From NCBI GenBank assembly GCA_949825025.1, contig OX463784.1:14985283-15049282 (forward strand): a stretch of 64,000 nt of DNA, in the 5' to 3' direction. Positions 21,386 through 36,118 of this stretch are shown piece by piece. The DNA is from Siphlonurus alternatus (Eukaryota; Arthropoda; Insecta; Ephemeroptera; Siphlonuridae). Positions within the stretch are counted from its first letter, which is position 1, and every line of letters begins with the position of its first letter. Below the pieces are notes generated by a model, which saw only the letters and a program-made list of their open reading frames with translations, was not told the DNA's origin and made no database searches. The position numbers and the translations under genes were made by a program.

Positions 21386-21889
21386 CTATAATGTCGTATT
21401 TATTCCAATGGAGTGTATAATATATTTTATGCAGGCATATTATAATATAGAATGCTGTTATGTTTAAAACTCTTGTCACTGCGTCGAATGGGTATATAAT
21501 ATGAGACAGGTTATGGACGGACGCCTAATTTCAAAGGTAGTAATATTAATTATGTTTATCATTTACCATAACATTACCGGAGGTGGAGGGACGGGAGTGC
21601 TCAAAAACCTAGTAGTAAAATCACTAAAATCCATATACCCGGCTTAATCCATTTTTTACTTTTTTTGTTTGTTTTTTTTTTTCCGAATTTCAGAGCAGAT
21701 TTTATACACCATTTCATAAACCTTTTTCCCGCTTTTAGAGTTATGGGTCAATTCGACCCCCCTTCCTGCCTTTGTAATGCTATATATAGGTAGGATTAGG
21801 GAATACCTGCATTTTAAGAACAAAAAAACTAGTTAAATATTAATTGAATCAATTAAAATAATATTAACGTAGTGATAAATAAAGCATCG

Positions 21890-22660
<771 letters not shown>

Positions 22661-24641
22661 CTTCATTCGAATATATGAAAATATCAGAAAACACCATGTC
22701 TTATAACCAGAAAATTGACCAAATTCAAATTCTTTTTTATTCGTCCAATTCCGATATGCATAATATATATTGATATCAAGTAAAAATAGATAAACAAAGA
22801 TTCCACATTTTTTCAGGTGAGGGAACTACCGTCCCGGAAACGTAACTTCCTAAAATTTAGTTAACTATAACATAGCCAGAAAATAGGGAGTTCTGTTTAT
22901 TTGCTATAATATATATATACATTATCAATAATTTCTAATAAAAAGAATACTTGGGGAGTTTCCATTTTTGTTAAAGTTTAAATTATTGTCTTAAATTTCA
23001 ATGATATATTATAATATATAAACGGATAATTTTGAGATAAAATGATACAGAAATATTTCATCTTTTGATTTAAAAACGTGATAAAGATAGTAACACCTGT
23101 CTAAGCCGTAAACAGGTGTTATAAAATATATTAACGATATTTTTTCTTACATCGTCAAAAAAAAATGTCAATAGCGATCTGGTTTCCCATAAAAAAGTTT
23201 ATATAGCTCTTTAATCTGTAACAGTAAAGCTGATATCACTTTAGTTTCACAAGTTTTTTTAACAACGCGTAAAAGGTGTATGTGATGTTCCTTAAGAAGT
23301 GCCAGAAAATAGCAAAGAATTGAAATTTATATTTTATTTTTTTGCTTAATGCAATAGGGAGTTTGTGTAAGAGTGTTTGAAAAATTTTGAAAGAGATTTT
23401 TTTTCCTCATTTATAATTTGATAACATATATTTATTTAATTTTTAAAACATATTTTACATGTATTTAAAATACAATCATGGTAAATTTCTAATTTTTATA
23501 AAAAAATACTTTTTTAGTATTTTATTTTTTGTTATTAAAAGAATATTTAATAAAGAAATCTTTCATTGCATACTTCATTAATCGATAAATCCTTCGTCTT
23601 TCAGTTTTGCTAAATGTACACATGGCGCATCATCGATATATTTGACTTCATTAAATAATTTTTAATAACTATTATTATCGAATGTAGTGAAACATTTTAT
23701 TGTAAAAGTCATATATTAAATTGTTCCCATTTACAATTGTACCTGGATATATAAATAATATTTAACGTTATTTCAAAATTTATAAAATTGTTCAGAGTAT
23801 GATAAAAAGTTTGTAAATACAAAAGTTATAAATTATTATCACATTTCCGTTTACAGAGTTCACTAATGCAAACAAAATTTCAGAGGCACTTTTATATACA
23901 AAAAACTTATTATTTGTTAAATTTTAACTATTCATAAATCCTTAAAAACATCTTTCTTCTTAATTTTTATTCTGTATCAATTTTGTTACAAATAATATCA
24001 ATGAATCAAAATTGAAAATAGCATAATTATAGTACTATTGCTTTAATGTAATTTTTTGTTGTGTTTCTGTAAATAATTAATAAATCAATAATTTTAATTT
24101 TTAATGTCTAACACAAAAGATAATGTATAAACATACAGCGGAAAGTAAGAATAGCATCATCATTAAGGGAGTTTTGATGTTTGGTTATAAAAACTTATAA
24201 ATTATAAATAAAAAGGTGTTCTATTATACTTGGCTTATATATAATGTGATAATTCTAAAATTAAATATATTTTATCTAATCAAGGCATTTATTTTATCAA
24301 TTTGATTATTGTCTATTCATTTACAATTTAACCAAATCAACAAATAAATTCAATTACAAACCAATAAAAGTAGTAAAACGATATATTATTTTGTAAGTTT
24401 TCAAATTAAAAAAAGCATTATTTACAATATATTATTGTAGCTCACTGTCCGTGTGTAATTTGTAATTACCCCCGAAAAAAATGACATATTTAATCTAACT
24501 GTTCCTTGTATGAAAACCCGACGGGTAACTAATGTAATATAATATATATTATAATTTTACCTACACTAGACAGGATGGTTCCTTGACAAGATTTTTTTAC
24601 ACCACTTATTTTTTACACCATTTTTTTTTTTTTTTTTGCAT
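22661..24641. other. AT-rich stretch, no gene recognised
   Basis: A small hairpin, AACACCTGT...ACAGGTGTT, lies at about 23090-23118. Poly-T runs lie near 24600-24640. Confidence 0.45.
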
Positions 24642-24872
24642 TAGCTTTTTTTTTTTTTTTTTTTTTTACAAGGATACACCCCTAAGAGCTTACAGCTCGC
24701 GGCGGGGTACTGGGTAGGGATAAGGTAGGGAACGGATAGTGGCCACGGCCTGCATGTTACGCGTCCCAGCATTCGCTGAGGTGAGACTGAGGGAACCGTG
24801 GAAAACCTCAGTCAGGACGGACACCTCTACTTTTTCTCAATGGACCAAAACGATGTCCAAAGCCTGGGGAAC
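24642..24872 (-). mobile_element. 5S-type SINE family S2 (copy b), head missing
   Basis: On the minus strand the body runs through GTTCCCCAGGCTTTGGACAT and the central domain CTGAGGTTTTCCACGGTTCC. It continues through GTACCCCGCCGCGAGCTG to a 3' A-tail (poly-T here). The 5S head present in copies a and d is absent. Confidence 0.7.
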
Positions 24873-25293
24873 AGCTTATCGAGTAACATTCTCGGTACGT
24901 ATGTTATATGTAAAATGGAGGTAACCGACAGGATGATTGTAATAGTTTTCATCGTAATGGCTTAATACTCTCAAGTCCGTTACCAGGAGGGCGAATGTAA
25001 GAGGATTATGGGATTGTATACTACAGCTAGGAGAGATATATTATAGCTCTGCTGCTTTTTAATAAGAAATTATAGAAAATATAGACTTGAAAGGAATGTG
25101 TTAATTTGAAGAATGAAACATAAAAAGGAAAACATGAAAGATTTCAAGAGCGATATGAGATGATTGTGATTTATTCCAACAGCTCTTCTGAAAGCCTGTT
25201 CATACCTTTTGTGTTCTCTGTCCATGAAATTGTTATGTTTGAATAATGATCTCAAATATATTTCAACTCTCCCTCTCTTTACACTATCTTAAG

Positions 25294-25423
25294 CTAGTTC
25301 TCCGAGCCGCCACTAATGGCAGCAGTGTCGATGTCATGACTCAAGCTGTCGATATTACGTACTTGCTGCTGCATCTCTGAGAGGTGTGGAGAGATATGGC
25401 ATTTGAGGTCTTTCCAGAGCACC
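25294..25423 (-). CDS. Candidate terminal exon of an unknown coiled-coil protein
   Basis: After a possible acceptor GATCAG, a 42-codon frame runs to TAG. It reads VLWKDLKCHISPHLSEMQQQ then VRNIDSLSHDIDTAAI, an amphipathic, helix-like composition unlike chance frames here. A second frame overlaps it (25355-25560, M-Q-G-L-K-L-D-C-E-Y...). The two could be parts of one gene broken by a frameshift at about 25424, or only one may be real. I do not recognise the family. Confidence 0.25.
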
Positions 25424-28400
25424 CTGATCATGGCTTAATATTTCAGTCATTAATTCTAAATCTTGTACACTTCCACAACATTTCTCACTATGTAAAGATG
25501 CATAATTATCTATATATTCACAGTCTAATTTTAAACCTTGCATTTTGATCGTTGAACTGAAAAAAATATACTTGTTGAAAATAGCACCTTTAAAAAACAA
25601 AAAAACAAAAACAATTTTCAACATTATATTTGTTATAAGCTGAAAATTACGGGTCTTTAATAAAAATATTCTATAATGTATGTTTCTAGTGCTGTTAATA
25701 TGTACACTTTCTGTGTTTAATAAAAGACTAATAATTAATAAAAATAAATTATAATATTAAATTAAAATAATTATTAAAATTTTAATTTCTACAAAGTGCT
25801 GCCACTATGCAGTATAAACTTGAACTAAAATAAAGCTTTAACATTTTCAAAAATACATTTGGGTTATTTATTTCAATTTTCATTTTTATATACATAACGT
25901 ATCAACATTTTTTTTTATCATTTCTCTTCCAGTGGAGTGAAAAGAAAACAGAAAATGATATAAAAGAAGCAAAAAAGAGAGAAAAAAAAATCCCTTAGTG
26001 TTACCTTGAATAACATCGTAAAATATTCAGATCTTTTGCCCCTTTTCTTTTTATACACTAGATTTAAGTGCTTATGCAACCTGCATTACATATATGTTAA
26101 AAAAGTTGCATAAACTTAAGGCTGAGTAAATAAAAATTTATAATAAATTTTATTTATTTCAATATTTCTTTTTATATCTAATATAAAGAATCGACGGAAA
26201 GGAAAAAAAAGGGTTTTTACGGATACTGACGTCATCATGTCTAAAACAAGACCCCGTTGCCATAGAAACGTACAGAATAAACAATTTTATAAACGTAACA
26301 CTCCTTCGGTAGTCTATCAGAAAATAAAGTCTCTTTTTATTTAATAAAACATTGAAACTTTTATATCATCTCAAAATTCCGTTTCTTAACTTTTAATACT
26401 AAAATCAGCATAAAAAAATTGAAATTCATTCATTTCCGGTATGAAATTTATAATAATTTAACTATAGTTATAGATGGAGGGGAAACAGACTATGTATGAA
26501 GGGGGTAAAGATTTCTAAAAGCGCATGCGTTGCTTATGCTACTGTCAGAAAATCTACCCGATGGTTAAAACCGAAGTGAAAAGAAAAAAAAAAAAAGAAT
26601 ATATATATAGGAACTTACTGGAGAGTAAGAAAGATAGAGGGAGGGTTTTTTAGTTGCTCTCTCTCACTCCCTCTATGTGTATACTCTTTACGGTTTTTTC
26701 TTAAATATATATTTTTTAGTATATCTAGAAACGTATAGGATGTATGACGTATATTTTAATAGTACATCAGTAAATGCAGTGCATATACAAGGAGCTTACG
26801 AAGAATTGTAGTTACTTCAAAAGATATTTTGTTAAAAGGAAAATAGTGAAGAAACAACATAAGATACTGCATTTAAAAATGAGGTAAATTATTTACTATT
26901 ATTTATATTGCATGATTGTTATTGTATATTGAATACTGAATTATATAGCTATTGATTTTAGAATATTGAATTTTGATAAATATGAATGGTTTCTATAGTA
27001 AATAGGTGACAGATGATGATTATATTCTATTTATTTCTAATTTATGGTTAGAGAAATGCGTTTTTATATGAATATAACACATGTATTGATATTAACTGTA
27101 AGATTTGAAATAAAGTTTAGAAAACATTTTAATTTATATATACTATTTGAGACACAAGATGAAGTGCATAAGGAATATCGTTTCATTCATAAACAATACT
27201 TCACGTAATATACAATGTAATGGAGAAAATAACATGAAGGTGTGCTCTGAATATTACTCTTACAAAATTGTGATTATTAAAAATTTATTCTAAAATACTA
27301 TAAATTGGTTCTATATTTAAATATAATTAAAGCTGAAACTCTATAAAATTATACTATTATCATAATTTTATAAAGGGTGTAATATAAATTTACTGATTTT
27401 ACACATTAAACAAACTCAAATTTCAACATGCTAAATTTTTTATTTATTAAAATGAATATATATCCTATATTAACATACAGTTCATTGATACCTGATATTT
27501 TAAAGTTGGTATATAAAAAAAATCATTTTGAATGTTTAGTTTATAATATAAGGGTGTTACAAAAATAGTAATGCAATTAGTTCCAGACAATAGCTTACAA
27601 CGTGTTTTTGGCTTAAATCCAAGAAAATAGACAGAGATATCATCAAAAAAAGATACATCTCTTACAATCTTACGTACTATCGTAGTCTGTACACAAACCA
27701 CTATTATGTCTGAAACAGAATTAGATATTTAAAAATAGATTGATTTATTATACTTACCAGTGGATTTATCAATAGGATTTTTAGTGTTAAAATTGTCCAT
27801 CATTTCAAGATAGAGCTCTGTATTTTTTTTTAAATAAAATAGCTTCGTTAGTTAATTTGTGGATTTTTTTAATTATGAACAATTAGTTAACATCGCCATT
27901 CCAATTAATAATCCTCAAATGATTCAGTTATGAATTATGATTATTGACATAAGAGATTATACAGTATATATAATTTAATAAAATAAAAATTTGATTGGTT
28001 AATTCATTTTAAACAAAAATTATGCTACAATTGTACAAAATGTATTAAAATGTATTTTTATAATTCACTAAAATAAAATTTTAAATGAAACTAATACAAT
28101 AAAAAAATGAATTTATTTAAAAATATATTTTTATTTAATAACTTTTAATACAAAACAAACAAATTATAAAAAAAAAAAAATTTAAATCGATTATCAATGT
28201 TTAAACGGTAGTGATATGATCGATACGGCTAATATTTATCGTTACTATATAAGCCAGAAGGGTGGATGATGAAAGTATAGAAAGGACTATACGTTATAAG
28301 GGTGAGAGAGGTACTCCAGATAAACTGAATGACCCTCTTCTTATACCTAAGAGGTCGTCTTCTCCATATACCTTCAATCTATGGGCTTCGTGCCAGAGTA

Positions 28401-28999
28401 TAGACCAACAGTATATCTCTAAATATGTATACATCGTATTTTAAATTCTACAATATGATTGGTGGAAAATTTATAACATAAATTCTTATTGGATGTTTAT
28501 AAAATTACACGATAAAATGTTATTGAAATATTATAATACAATAGTGACCTGTTGTTTTTATACGTAACTTTTGTTGTTATATATGTTAAGGTTGTATAAC
28601 AAACAGTTTTAAAGAGTTTGCATGTTATTTTATAATAATCTTTAAGGGTATATTGTACAGATATTTCTACAAAAATACAAATTTCTGGATAATTAAAGTA
28701 AAAAAATTTGTATTTCACATATACCTGTACATTGTATGCACATATTGATCCTTTAAAAACAGACAGAGGTATCATAAAGCTTTTTAATACTAATTTAATT
28801 ATTACATCATTTAAGAACTAAATTTGCTTAGACGACCATAGCAGAACTAAACCTGTAAGTTTCATTGCCTTGCACTTGCAAGGAATGAATGGAAACAAAG
28901 AAAATAAAAATACAATAATAAATGGGTCATTTTTTACATTGATTAGCTGATGAATGGGAAAAATAAAATTTATAACGTTAAGAAAAAAAAATATTTGTG
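25424..28999. other. Long AT-rich stretch, gene-poor
   Basis: It includes the candidate upstream frame at 25424-25560 and the CRE/X-box pair at 26227-26269. A pyrimidine/purine-rich patch with GAGGGAGGG and CTCTCTCTC lies at 26620-26680. A TATATAAG near 28245 precedes a 60-codon frame of no known family. Nothing firm. Confidence 0.4.
26227..26269 (+). promoter_or_regulatory. CRE and RFX X-box-like pair
   Basis: A perfect TGACGTCA (26227-26234) is followed 21 nt later by GTTGCCATAGAAAC (26256-26269), which fits the RFX X-box pattern. X-boxes mark ciliary gene promoters in animals. No gene start is visible beside it. Confidence 0.25.
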
Positions 29000-29006
29000 A
29001 CGAAAT

Positions 29007-29060
29007 ATCCATGCGACCAAATGTCCTTTGACCAAATGTCTTGCGACGAAAATACCGGCT
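29007..29060 (+). repeat. Imperfect short tandem units GCGACCAAATGTC
   Basis: Successive units of about 14-16 nt (GCGACCAAATGTCC, TTGACCAAATGTCT, TGCGACGAAAATACC) form a decayed mini-array next to AT-rich DNA. Confidence 0.45.
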
Positions 29061-29952
29061 CCCCTAAACCTTGCACCAAAACCATGGGGGGAATTTGGAT
29101 TCAATGCCGTGAACAACCATTTAAGTAACTACCTTTTTCATAGGGGTGGAGAAAATTACATTTATTGTGTTAACGACTGTACATTATTTTTTTTCTTTGC
29201 TATGAAAATTGGACGCTGTTGTTTTAAATGGGGGAATGTTTTTTTCATAGGAGCATTTTCATGTGCATTAGAAAATATTAAGATACAGCAGTAAGGGTGT
29301 GTTTTACACTTTGTTCTATTATATTCCACACAAAACAAAAGTTTCTAAGGCTTTTGTACTTTGAAGTCAACAGTACAATGCAATAAACAGGGAGTTTGAA
29401 TTGAAAAACTATACTATATTATTTATCGAACTGTCTATTCCAGATAAATGCATGTGCAATCAAAAACAAATTTTATATCAATATTAAATTTCCATTAACA
29501 TTTATCTGTAACAATGAACGTCACATTCAAATATCAAAACATGATAATGAGAATTCACATTTCACCTCACACATTCACAAAAAAACATTACGTATATTAT
29601 TGATTTTGTGTATCAACCCACATCTGTTTATGTCGTTTCATTACAGTATGTTGGTAAAGCAAAGAGAAATATAAAAAAATATATAACATTACTGTCATGT
29701 ACCTGCTTACCCTCATATCTACTCTTTATGCTACGTTAAATTGAAATAAAAAAGGGACATTTTTTTGTTTAACATAATGTTAATGTTAAAATGTGAATAT
29801 ATATATTTTTTTATAAATCTGATTATTAATTTTTTTTTTTAGTACAGGAGGTGGAATAGTCTCATTAGATCACAAAGGTTAAATGACAGTTTGGTTAGTA
29901 CTTGGATGACCGTATACATTTTTATTATTCATTTTGAGTTGTGTATTATTGT
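29061..29952. other. AT-rich stretch before the TTTA array
   Basis: The 88-codon plus-strand frame at 29028-29294 starts inside the repeat units and shows no recognisable domain. No gene called. Confidence 0.4.
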
Positions 29953-29956
29953 ATAT

Positions 29957-30055
<99 letters not shown>

Positions 30056-30060
30056 TTCAT

Positions 30061-30123
<63 letters not shown>

Positions 30124-30125
30124 TT
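29953..30125. repeat. (TTTA)n microsatellite, ~43 units
   Basis: A tetranucleotide array of about 172 bp with a single TTTATTCA interruption near 30057. All three frames read through it as Leu/Ile/Tyr/Phe repeats, which are artefacts. Confidence 0.97.
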
Positions 30126-32439
30126 GTTTTAATCCTTTTTAAAATCATGTTGTTAAATTCTGTGACGTCATAGTCATGTTGTAATTTAACATGTAAATAT
30201 ATGCAAACATATTACTCAACCATGACGTCATAACGTCTTGTATCTCAATTTTAGTCGCTAGCAAAGGAAACAAAAAACAAAAAACAAAAAAAGAGGAAGC
30301 TATCCATAAATTTTCATATAGGGTTTCTATTTAACGACAATTATACTTTGTTATAAGAACTCCACCCATTGGCTATTCTATCCGCTGGCTTTGGGCCATT
30401 TCACATGAATGTAGTTCTCTCACAAGAGCATTTGTGCATCACTTCATTAATAAGATTTCTACGGTTTCCTTAGTTACAGGTGAATAAAAAATAGTTAACT
30501 AGGCCATATGGTTGTCTCTTACTTAGTACCTTAATAGTATATTCAATTATCATTACATTTTAATTAAATTTTTTATAAAAAAAATGTCAGGAATTTGCAC
30601 TTAATAAATATATCAAACGTGGTAGTAAAATTTTGGCTCATTTTCAAATAGGGGTGAAATGTAGAGCAGCGACTAGGGGAAGTAGATTTCTACCCTGCAT
30701 GTTAAATTAAGCTTTAAATAATGTTATTTGATGTCACCTTTGTATGATTCATTTCAGTCATTTTATGTGGAAACTTACAGTAATTAGAATTAAGTTATTA
30801 GATTAGGTATAATTAATATAAATCACCCGTGTTATAATTTCTGTAACATTATTGCTATTTTATAAAATTTCCATCAAACGTTGTACGAGGCAAAATTAAT
30901 TCAACACTTCGATTAATATTAAATATTGACTTCCACAGCAGAAGATATTTCAATTTATATGTTACATACACACATATTTTCATCACATTAAAAAAAAAAA
31001 AAAAACTATTAAATAATTTTTTTAATTATATAGTATGTTAAGTATTTTTTTAAAAAAAAAATGAATATTTATTTGATCAATTACTTTTTATTTTTTAATA
31101 AATTAATATTTTATAAATTAAAGTAATAACTTTTAATTTGTTATATATACATTACCGTGATGGAATAATAACAATGCGTTATGTCAGATTGTTGGCTAAA
31201 AATGTGTGAGGGAGTTGTGAGAAATTAAAACTAATATTTTGGCACCAGCCTCGAAAATTGATGACATCAGAAAAATAAATATATCAATATCAGTTTTATG
31301 GAGAAAGACGTTTGCTGTGAAATAAAGTCACCTTGTCAAATAAAGTTACTCTAGGGCTTAATAAACAAAATCAAATTTCGAGGTTCTTTGATTATCTTCA
31401 TTAACTGCGTTTTATAATAATTAAATTATAAAAATCTATATAGTTATTTGCATAACTAAATATCTGGGTAGAGCGCTTGTAACTGCATATTATAACAATT
31501 AAATTATATTAAAATGAAGGATTAATTACATGACTAATTTAATAATTTATATCAAATACAGCTTTATAATAATAAAAATACATTTTGCCTGATATAACAT
31601 TTGTAAATTATAAAATGGTAATGTTACATGTATATAATATATAATAATGATATTTCTATATACAAACCTTTTCTCAAAACTCCTTTTTGTAATTCATTAA
31701 TGTATTATGAAATTTGTTTAGACTTTACCTGTCTTTTGATATTAAATTATTTAGAAACCATGGTAAGGTTAAAGTGACATAAAATCAGTTAAGGGTAAAG
31801 AAATCATGTACTTGATATTAAGTTGTATGGTGGCCAGTGGAGCGATAAGATTTTACATTGTTAGATAGTCTAAACAGGTGAGGGGAGACAGCCTAGTGGC
31901 TTCCTGTGCGTGAGCTGCCCTCTAATTTGGTTGTCAGCAGACAGGAGCAGTGAAAAGAGCAACAGGACAAGATAAGGAAATAACATGGCACGTACAGTAA
32001 CAAGCAAAAGTAACACTTCCTTGTTACTTGTTATTGGTAGTTAAAAACAAATTTCTTTAAAGTACAAATTAATTATTTTAAAATTATTTTTATTTTTGAA
32101 TTATAAAATAATAAAAATTCTAAAAAAGAGATGTAATCTTTTATTGTAAAAATGAAAACAATAAATAATTATTTTAAGGTAAAATTTGTATATATATATA
32201 TATATATAATAATATATATAGTAAAATATGATTAAAATATATCGAACTGTGATAATATGTTAAAACTATATCAAATTCGTCATAACTGACTTTTTACAAA
32301 TATGAAGTGTTGTGGAGAGACTATATTTATCAAAAATTAAAAACATTGTTATTGCTATTTTATAAATTAATATACTGTTAAATCATTGAAAATAAGCAAA
32401 ATATTATGATATGGAAGGCATTTAATATCTATGATACAA
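30126..32439. other. AT-rich intergenic stretch
   Basis: It contains three CRE-like TGACGTCA sites (30160-30235) and a better-balanced segment at 31840-31990 without a frame. A short (TA)n lies near 32190-32210. No gene seen. Confidence 0.4.
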
Positions 32440-32760
32440 TAGAGTATTGTCCTCAATTTTTTTTATTGCAGAAATGGATAGAGGGTGCAAAGTTATGCTA
32501 CCCTGATTTTTTTTCAGATTTTTTAGAGCCCGGGAACTATTTTTAAAAAATTATTGAAAGTCCTTTTCGTGACGTCACGAGACGCCGCTCCTTAAGAAAA
32601 AGATAGGACTTGCCGCCGCGTGACGTCACAAAAAGGACTTTCAATAATTTTTTCAAAATAGTTTCAGGTCTAAAAAAAATCTGAAAAAAAATCAGGGTAG
32701 CATAACTTTGCACCCTCTATTCATTTCTGCAATAAAAAAAATTGAGGACAATACTCCATT
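32440..32760. mobile_element. MITE, subfamily B (copy 2)
   Basis: Well-preserved inverted repeat. Ends are GAGTATTGTCCTCAATTTTT on both sides and inner arms match the other B copies. The centre GACGTCACGAGACGCCGCTC then CTTAAGAAAAAGATAGGACT is in the same orientation as in the 39418 copy. Confidence 0.9.
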
Positions 32761-35700
32761 AGTTTTTTAGCAGCCCTTTTGTGGGGACAAAAATACTGGG
32801 TGGAGGGAGCAGTACAACCAGTAAAAGTTAAACTAAATTATCATAATAAATAAAAAAGTGAGTATATATTTTTTTTTTATCAATTTGCCATTCTATACTT
32901 TAACACTGCTAACTGATGTGTGATAAGTCTATATGCGTGTTTTCTTGAAGAAATAGGTTTTTCTGTATTTCTGAAAAGTAACGTTCAAAGATTAGATTTA
33001 GGATAATAAAACGGAACAAAAAATACCACCACCACCATTATTATGGTCCATTTGAGTTGAAAAAAGTCCAGTCTGTCATGAAGGTTTTCTTCAGGGTTCT
33101 TTATCTTGAAATTGTGCGAAATACGTAACGGAATAAAAAATAATGGACTCTACGGATATACGATATAAGGTCGATTTTTTTTTTTTTTTTTTTTTTAGTA
33201 AAAGGTATTTTTATGCTGACCAATGATATAAAGATTAGGGGGAGAAAAAGGAAACTGACATAATCTTATATAGAACAGATGAAAAACGGAAGATATCAAT
33301 TTTTAGTGTCTATAGGGGTAGTATAATAGAATAGGTTTTTAGCTGCCTTATATATATGAGAGTTATTGTAATGTCTGCATGAACATGCTTTAGTCACATA
33401 ATCAAATGCTATTTTAAAATAAAGATATCGGTTTAACAGCTTTCGAGTTCAGAATATTAATATGATGGCATAATACTGTTATACTGTATATAGCCTTTAC
33501 ATAATATATCAATGCTTATATAATCGCTTTAGAATTTAGATGAGTGATAGAATTTTAATAACAGTTTGAACATATATACAATGCCTGTCTAATCTGATCT
33601 AATAACAGTGAAAATTCTAAAAATTCTCATTTCAAATTTTAATTTTTCCTGTCGAAATTTTTAAAAAAAAAAAAGTTTAAAAATATAAATACCAAAAAGA
33701 AATATGTCATAATTTAAAGGGATCAAATGGAATTAAAAGCCATATTCATTGCAGGTCAGTGAAATAAGATATAAAATTTTACTACCCTGATTTTTAAATC
33801 TATTTGATCTTCAGTTAAATTTATCGCTGCATTTTGTTGACGCCTGTTAACCCATGTTTTACGCAACCGTTCATACATTGATGCTATGTTTGCTGCATAA
33901 GTCTCAGGCGTTACTTTCATAGACTAAAAATATAAATTAAACAAATTAATTAAATTACACCAAATTGAAAATTAAATTAATTCTCTCATATATCATTATG
34001 AAAATCGCTTAAAAACTGATTAATAAATTTTATTGGTCGTAGCGTGATCTTTTGAATGTTGCACACAAATTTGCCTCCTTTGTAAAATATATTTAAAAAA
34101 ATTAAATTATTTGTTCTTGTTGCATTAATACAGTACAATGTAGCATTCACATTGTATTTTATTGATGCCTCATACATTTGCAGTGGATCAAATTGGCTTA
34201 TTGTCATAATATTGTTTATTGTTGTACTATCGTTTATTAAATTTATAATGTTATTTTCAATTAAAAATTATTAAATATTAAACAAAAATAGAAAGTATTA
34301 AAAGACATTAAATTTTGAAAAAATTAAATAAAACCATAATTTATATTTACGAGCGTTTTTTTTTAAATTAAAAAAATGAAAAATAAAATATTTAAATGGT
34401 ATAATGACGTCAAACCTAAAATACATTTGATAAAAAACAATCGCCTAAACCCAGTTGTATTTTTTTTTCCAGCTCTCTCACATCGTTGCTTTGTTTACTA
34501 GAATGATTTCAATGTTATTGATACGCTTTAGTAACTCTAGATACTCCGCTTTTGAGTTTCAAAGAACCAGTGCTAAATATAGATCTAAGTTATTTTTAAC
34601 TGTAAATACAAGCAGTAACGTGAACTGTTACATTTATCATAACAAAATTCAAGTGCCGTGTTTTAAATTTTGTTAACTTAAAAACCAGTGTATACTTACA
34701 TACACTTTTGGACATTATGAATGCTTCCATTGCTCAATATTATGCAATATATGGATACCTGGTTTAATAGCTAAACTGATTTCTAGGGAGTTTTCTGGGC
34801 ATAATCGATAGTAATTTTACTAATTTACATAGTAGGAGTAAAATAGAAATTTAAATACTTTCCTACCTGTTGTCGGTTATATATCATCAAGTGCATAGAA
34901 AACTTTTAAATTACTTTTTATTTTTTGTTTTAAAATTTATAAAAAAATTTAAAATTCTATTTTAAATATTATAATACATTTATATTATAAAAAATATAAA
35001 TTTTATGTTGGTTACTTTTGCAATGACAATTACATAATCTGAAATGTATTAAAATTAATTAAACATATAAATAAAATACATTTACAATGGTGTTACGTTA
35101 TATCATTTGTGTAAATCATATTCAAGAGGTTGAGGAGTTGTAACAAAATTATAATAAAAAGTTAGATGCAGTTTTAATGTTAATACTTTTTTGAATATGG
35201 AGAAAAAAAAATGTTAAGATAAACACTTAATATTCTGTACCTTTGAACAGACAAAAAATTTACCTGTTGGTAACTCAGAATTTAATTATGTCTAAAATTA
35301 TAAATCTGCACCTCTTTGTTTCTTAACGCTGTAAGCTTGGCAATATTTTTTTTTTGCCATCCCAAATTGCCCAACTATTGAAACTATTTAGTCTCTACGG
35401 TAATTTCGTTTGTATTTTAACTCGTCTTTTAGCAATTGAAAGTTAATATCCATTATATTGAAATACCCTTGATAATTTTTGATTGCATCATATACCTTAT
35501 TAATGTTAACATTTTAGGAAGACTTAAATTAGCATTTGCTAAAAAGCTGCTAACATGCAGAGAATGGAATTGTCACGTGAGAAAATTTCGTGTTTTCAAC
35601 AGCTTGATTAATCGAGTCTCAATTTAGTGGATATTTCAGTTTGTTCTAAATAAAAGTAGTGTTCCAGAAAAAGAAAAAAAAAAAAAAAAAAAAAAAATTA

Positions 35701-35802
35701 TCGTGATTACATTACTCATACAGTTTTATCATATGAACCGCAAGAAACATTTTGTCTACTGAAAGAGGGCTTTATAATTATATATTATGTCATAAAATAT
35801 TT
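32761..35802. other. AT-rich intergenic stretch
   Basis: Poly-T and poly-A runs (33175-33196, 35670-35697) and chance frames only. No gene or RNA gene recognised. Confidence 0.4.
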
Positions 35803-36118
35803 TTTTTTTCAAGGATACACCCCTAAGAGCTTACAGCTCGCGGCGGGGTACTGGGTAGGGATAAGGTAGAGAACGGATAGTGGCCACGGCCTGCATGCTT
35901 ACGCGTCCCAGCATTCACTGAGGTGAGACTGAGGGAACCGTGGAAAACCTCAGTCAGGACGGACACCTCTACTTTTTCTCAATGGACCAAAGCGATGTCC
36001 AAAGCCTGGGGAACCACACACAAGTGCATCACTGCACTGGGAGGAAAGCGAGACGAATTTACCCCAGGGAGGGAGCAGCGTATTTTTTACTTGAAACGGT
36101 CACCCATCCAAGTATTTG
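35803..36118 (-). mobile_element. 5S-type SINE family S2 (copy c), partial 5S head
   Basis: It is the best-preserved S2 body. The minus strand enters at the last part of 5S (TACTTGGATGGGTGACCG) and runs through CTGGGGTAAATTCGTCTCGC, GTTCCCCAGGCTTTGGACAT and the central domain to a poly-A tail (poly-T at 35803-35813). The 5S box A is missing. Confidence 0.75.

Noticed and set aside
29028..29294. 88-codon plus-strand frame after the GACCAAATGTC units
   Set aside because: It begins inside repeat units, has no domain or splice context, and is Phe/Cys-rich in a way typical of AT-rich chance frames.
29891..30173. Three overlapping plus-strand frames of Leu/Phe/Ile/Tyr repeats
   Set aside because: They are read-through of the (TTTA)n microsatellite, which is open in several frames by nature.
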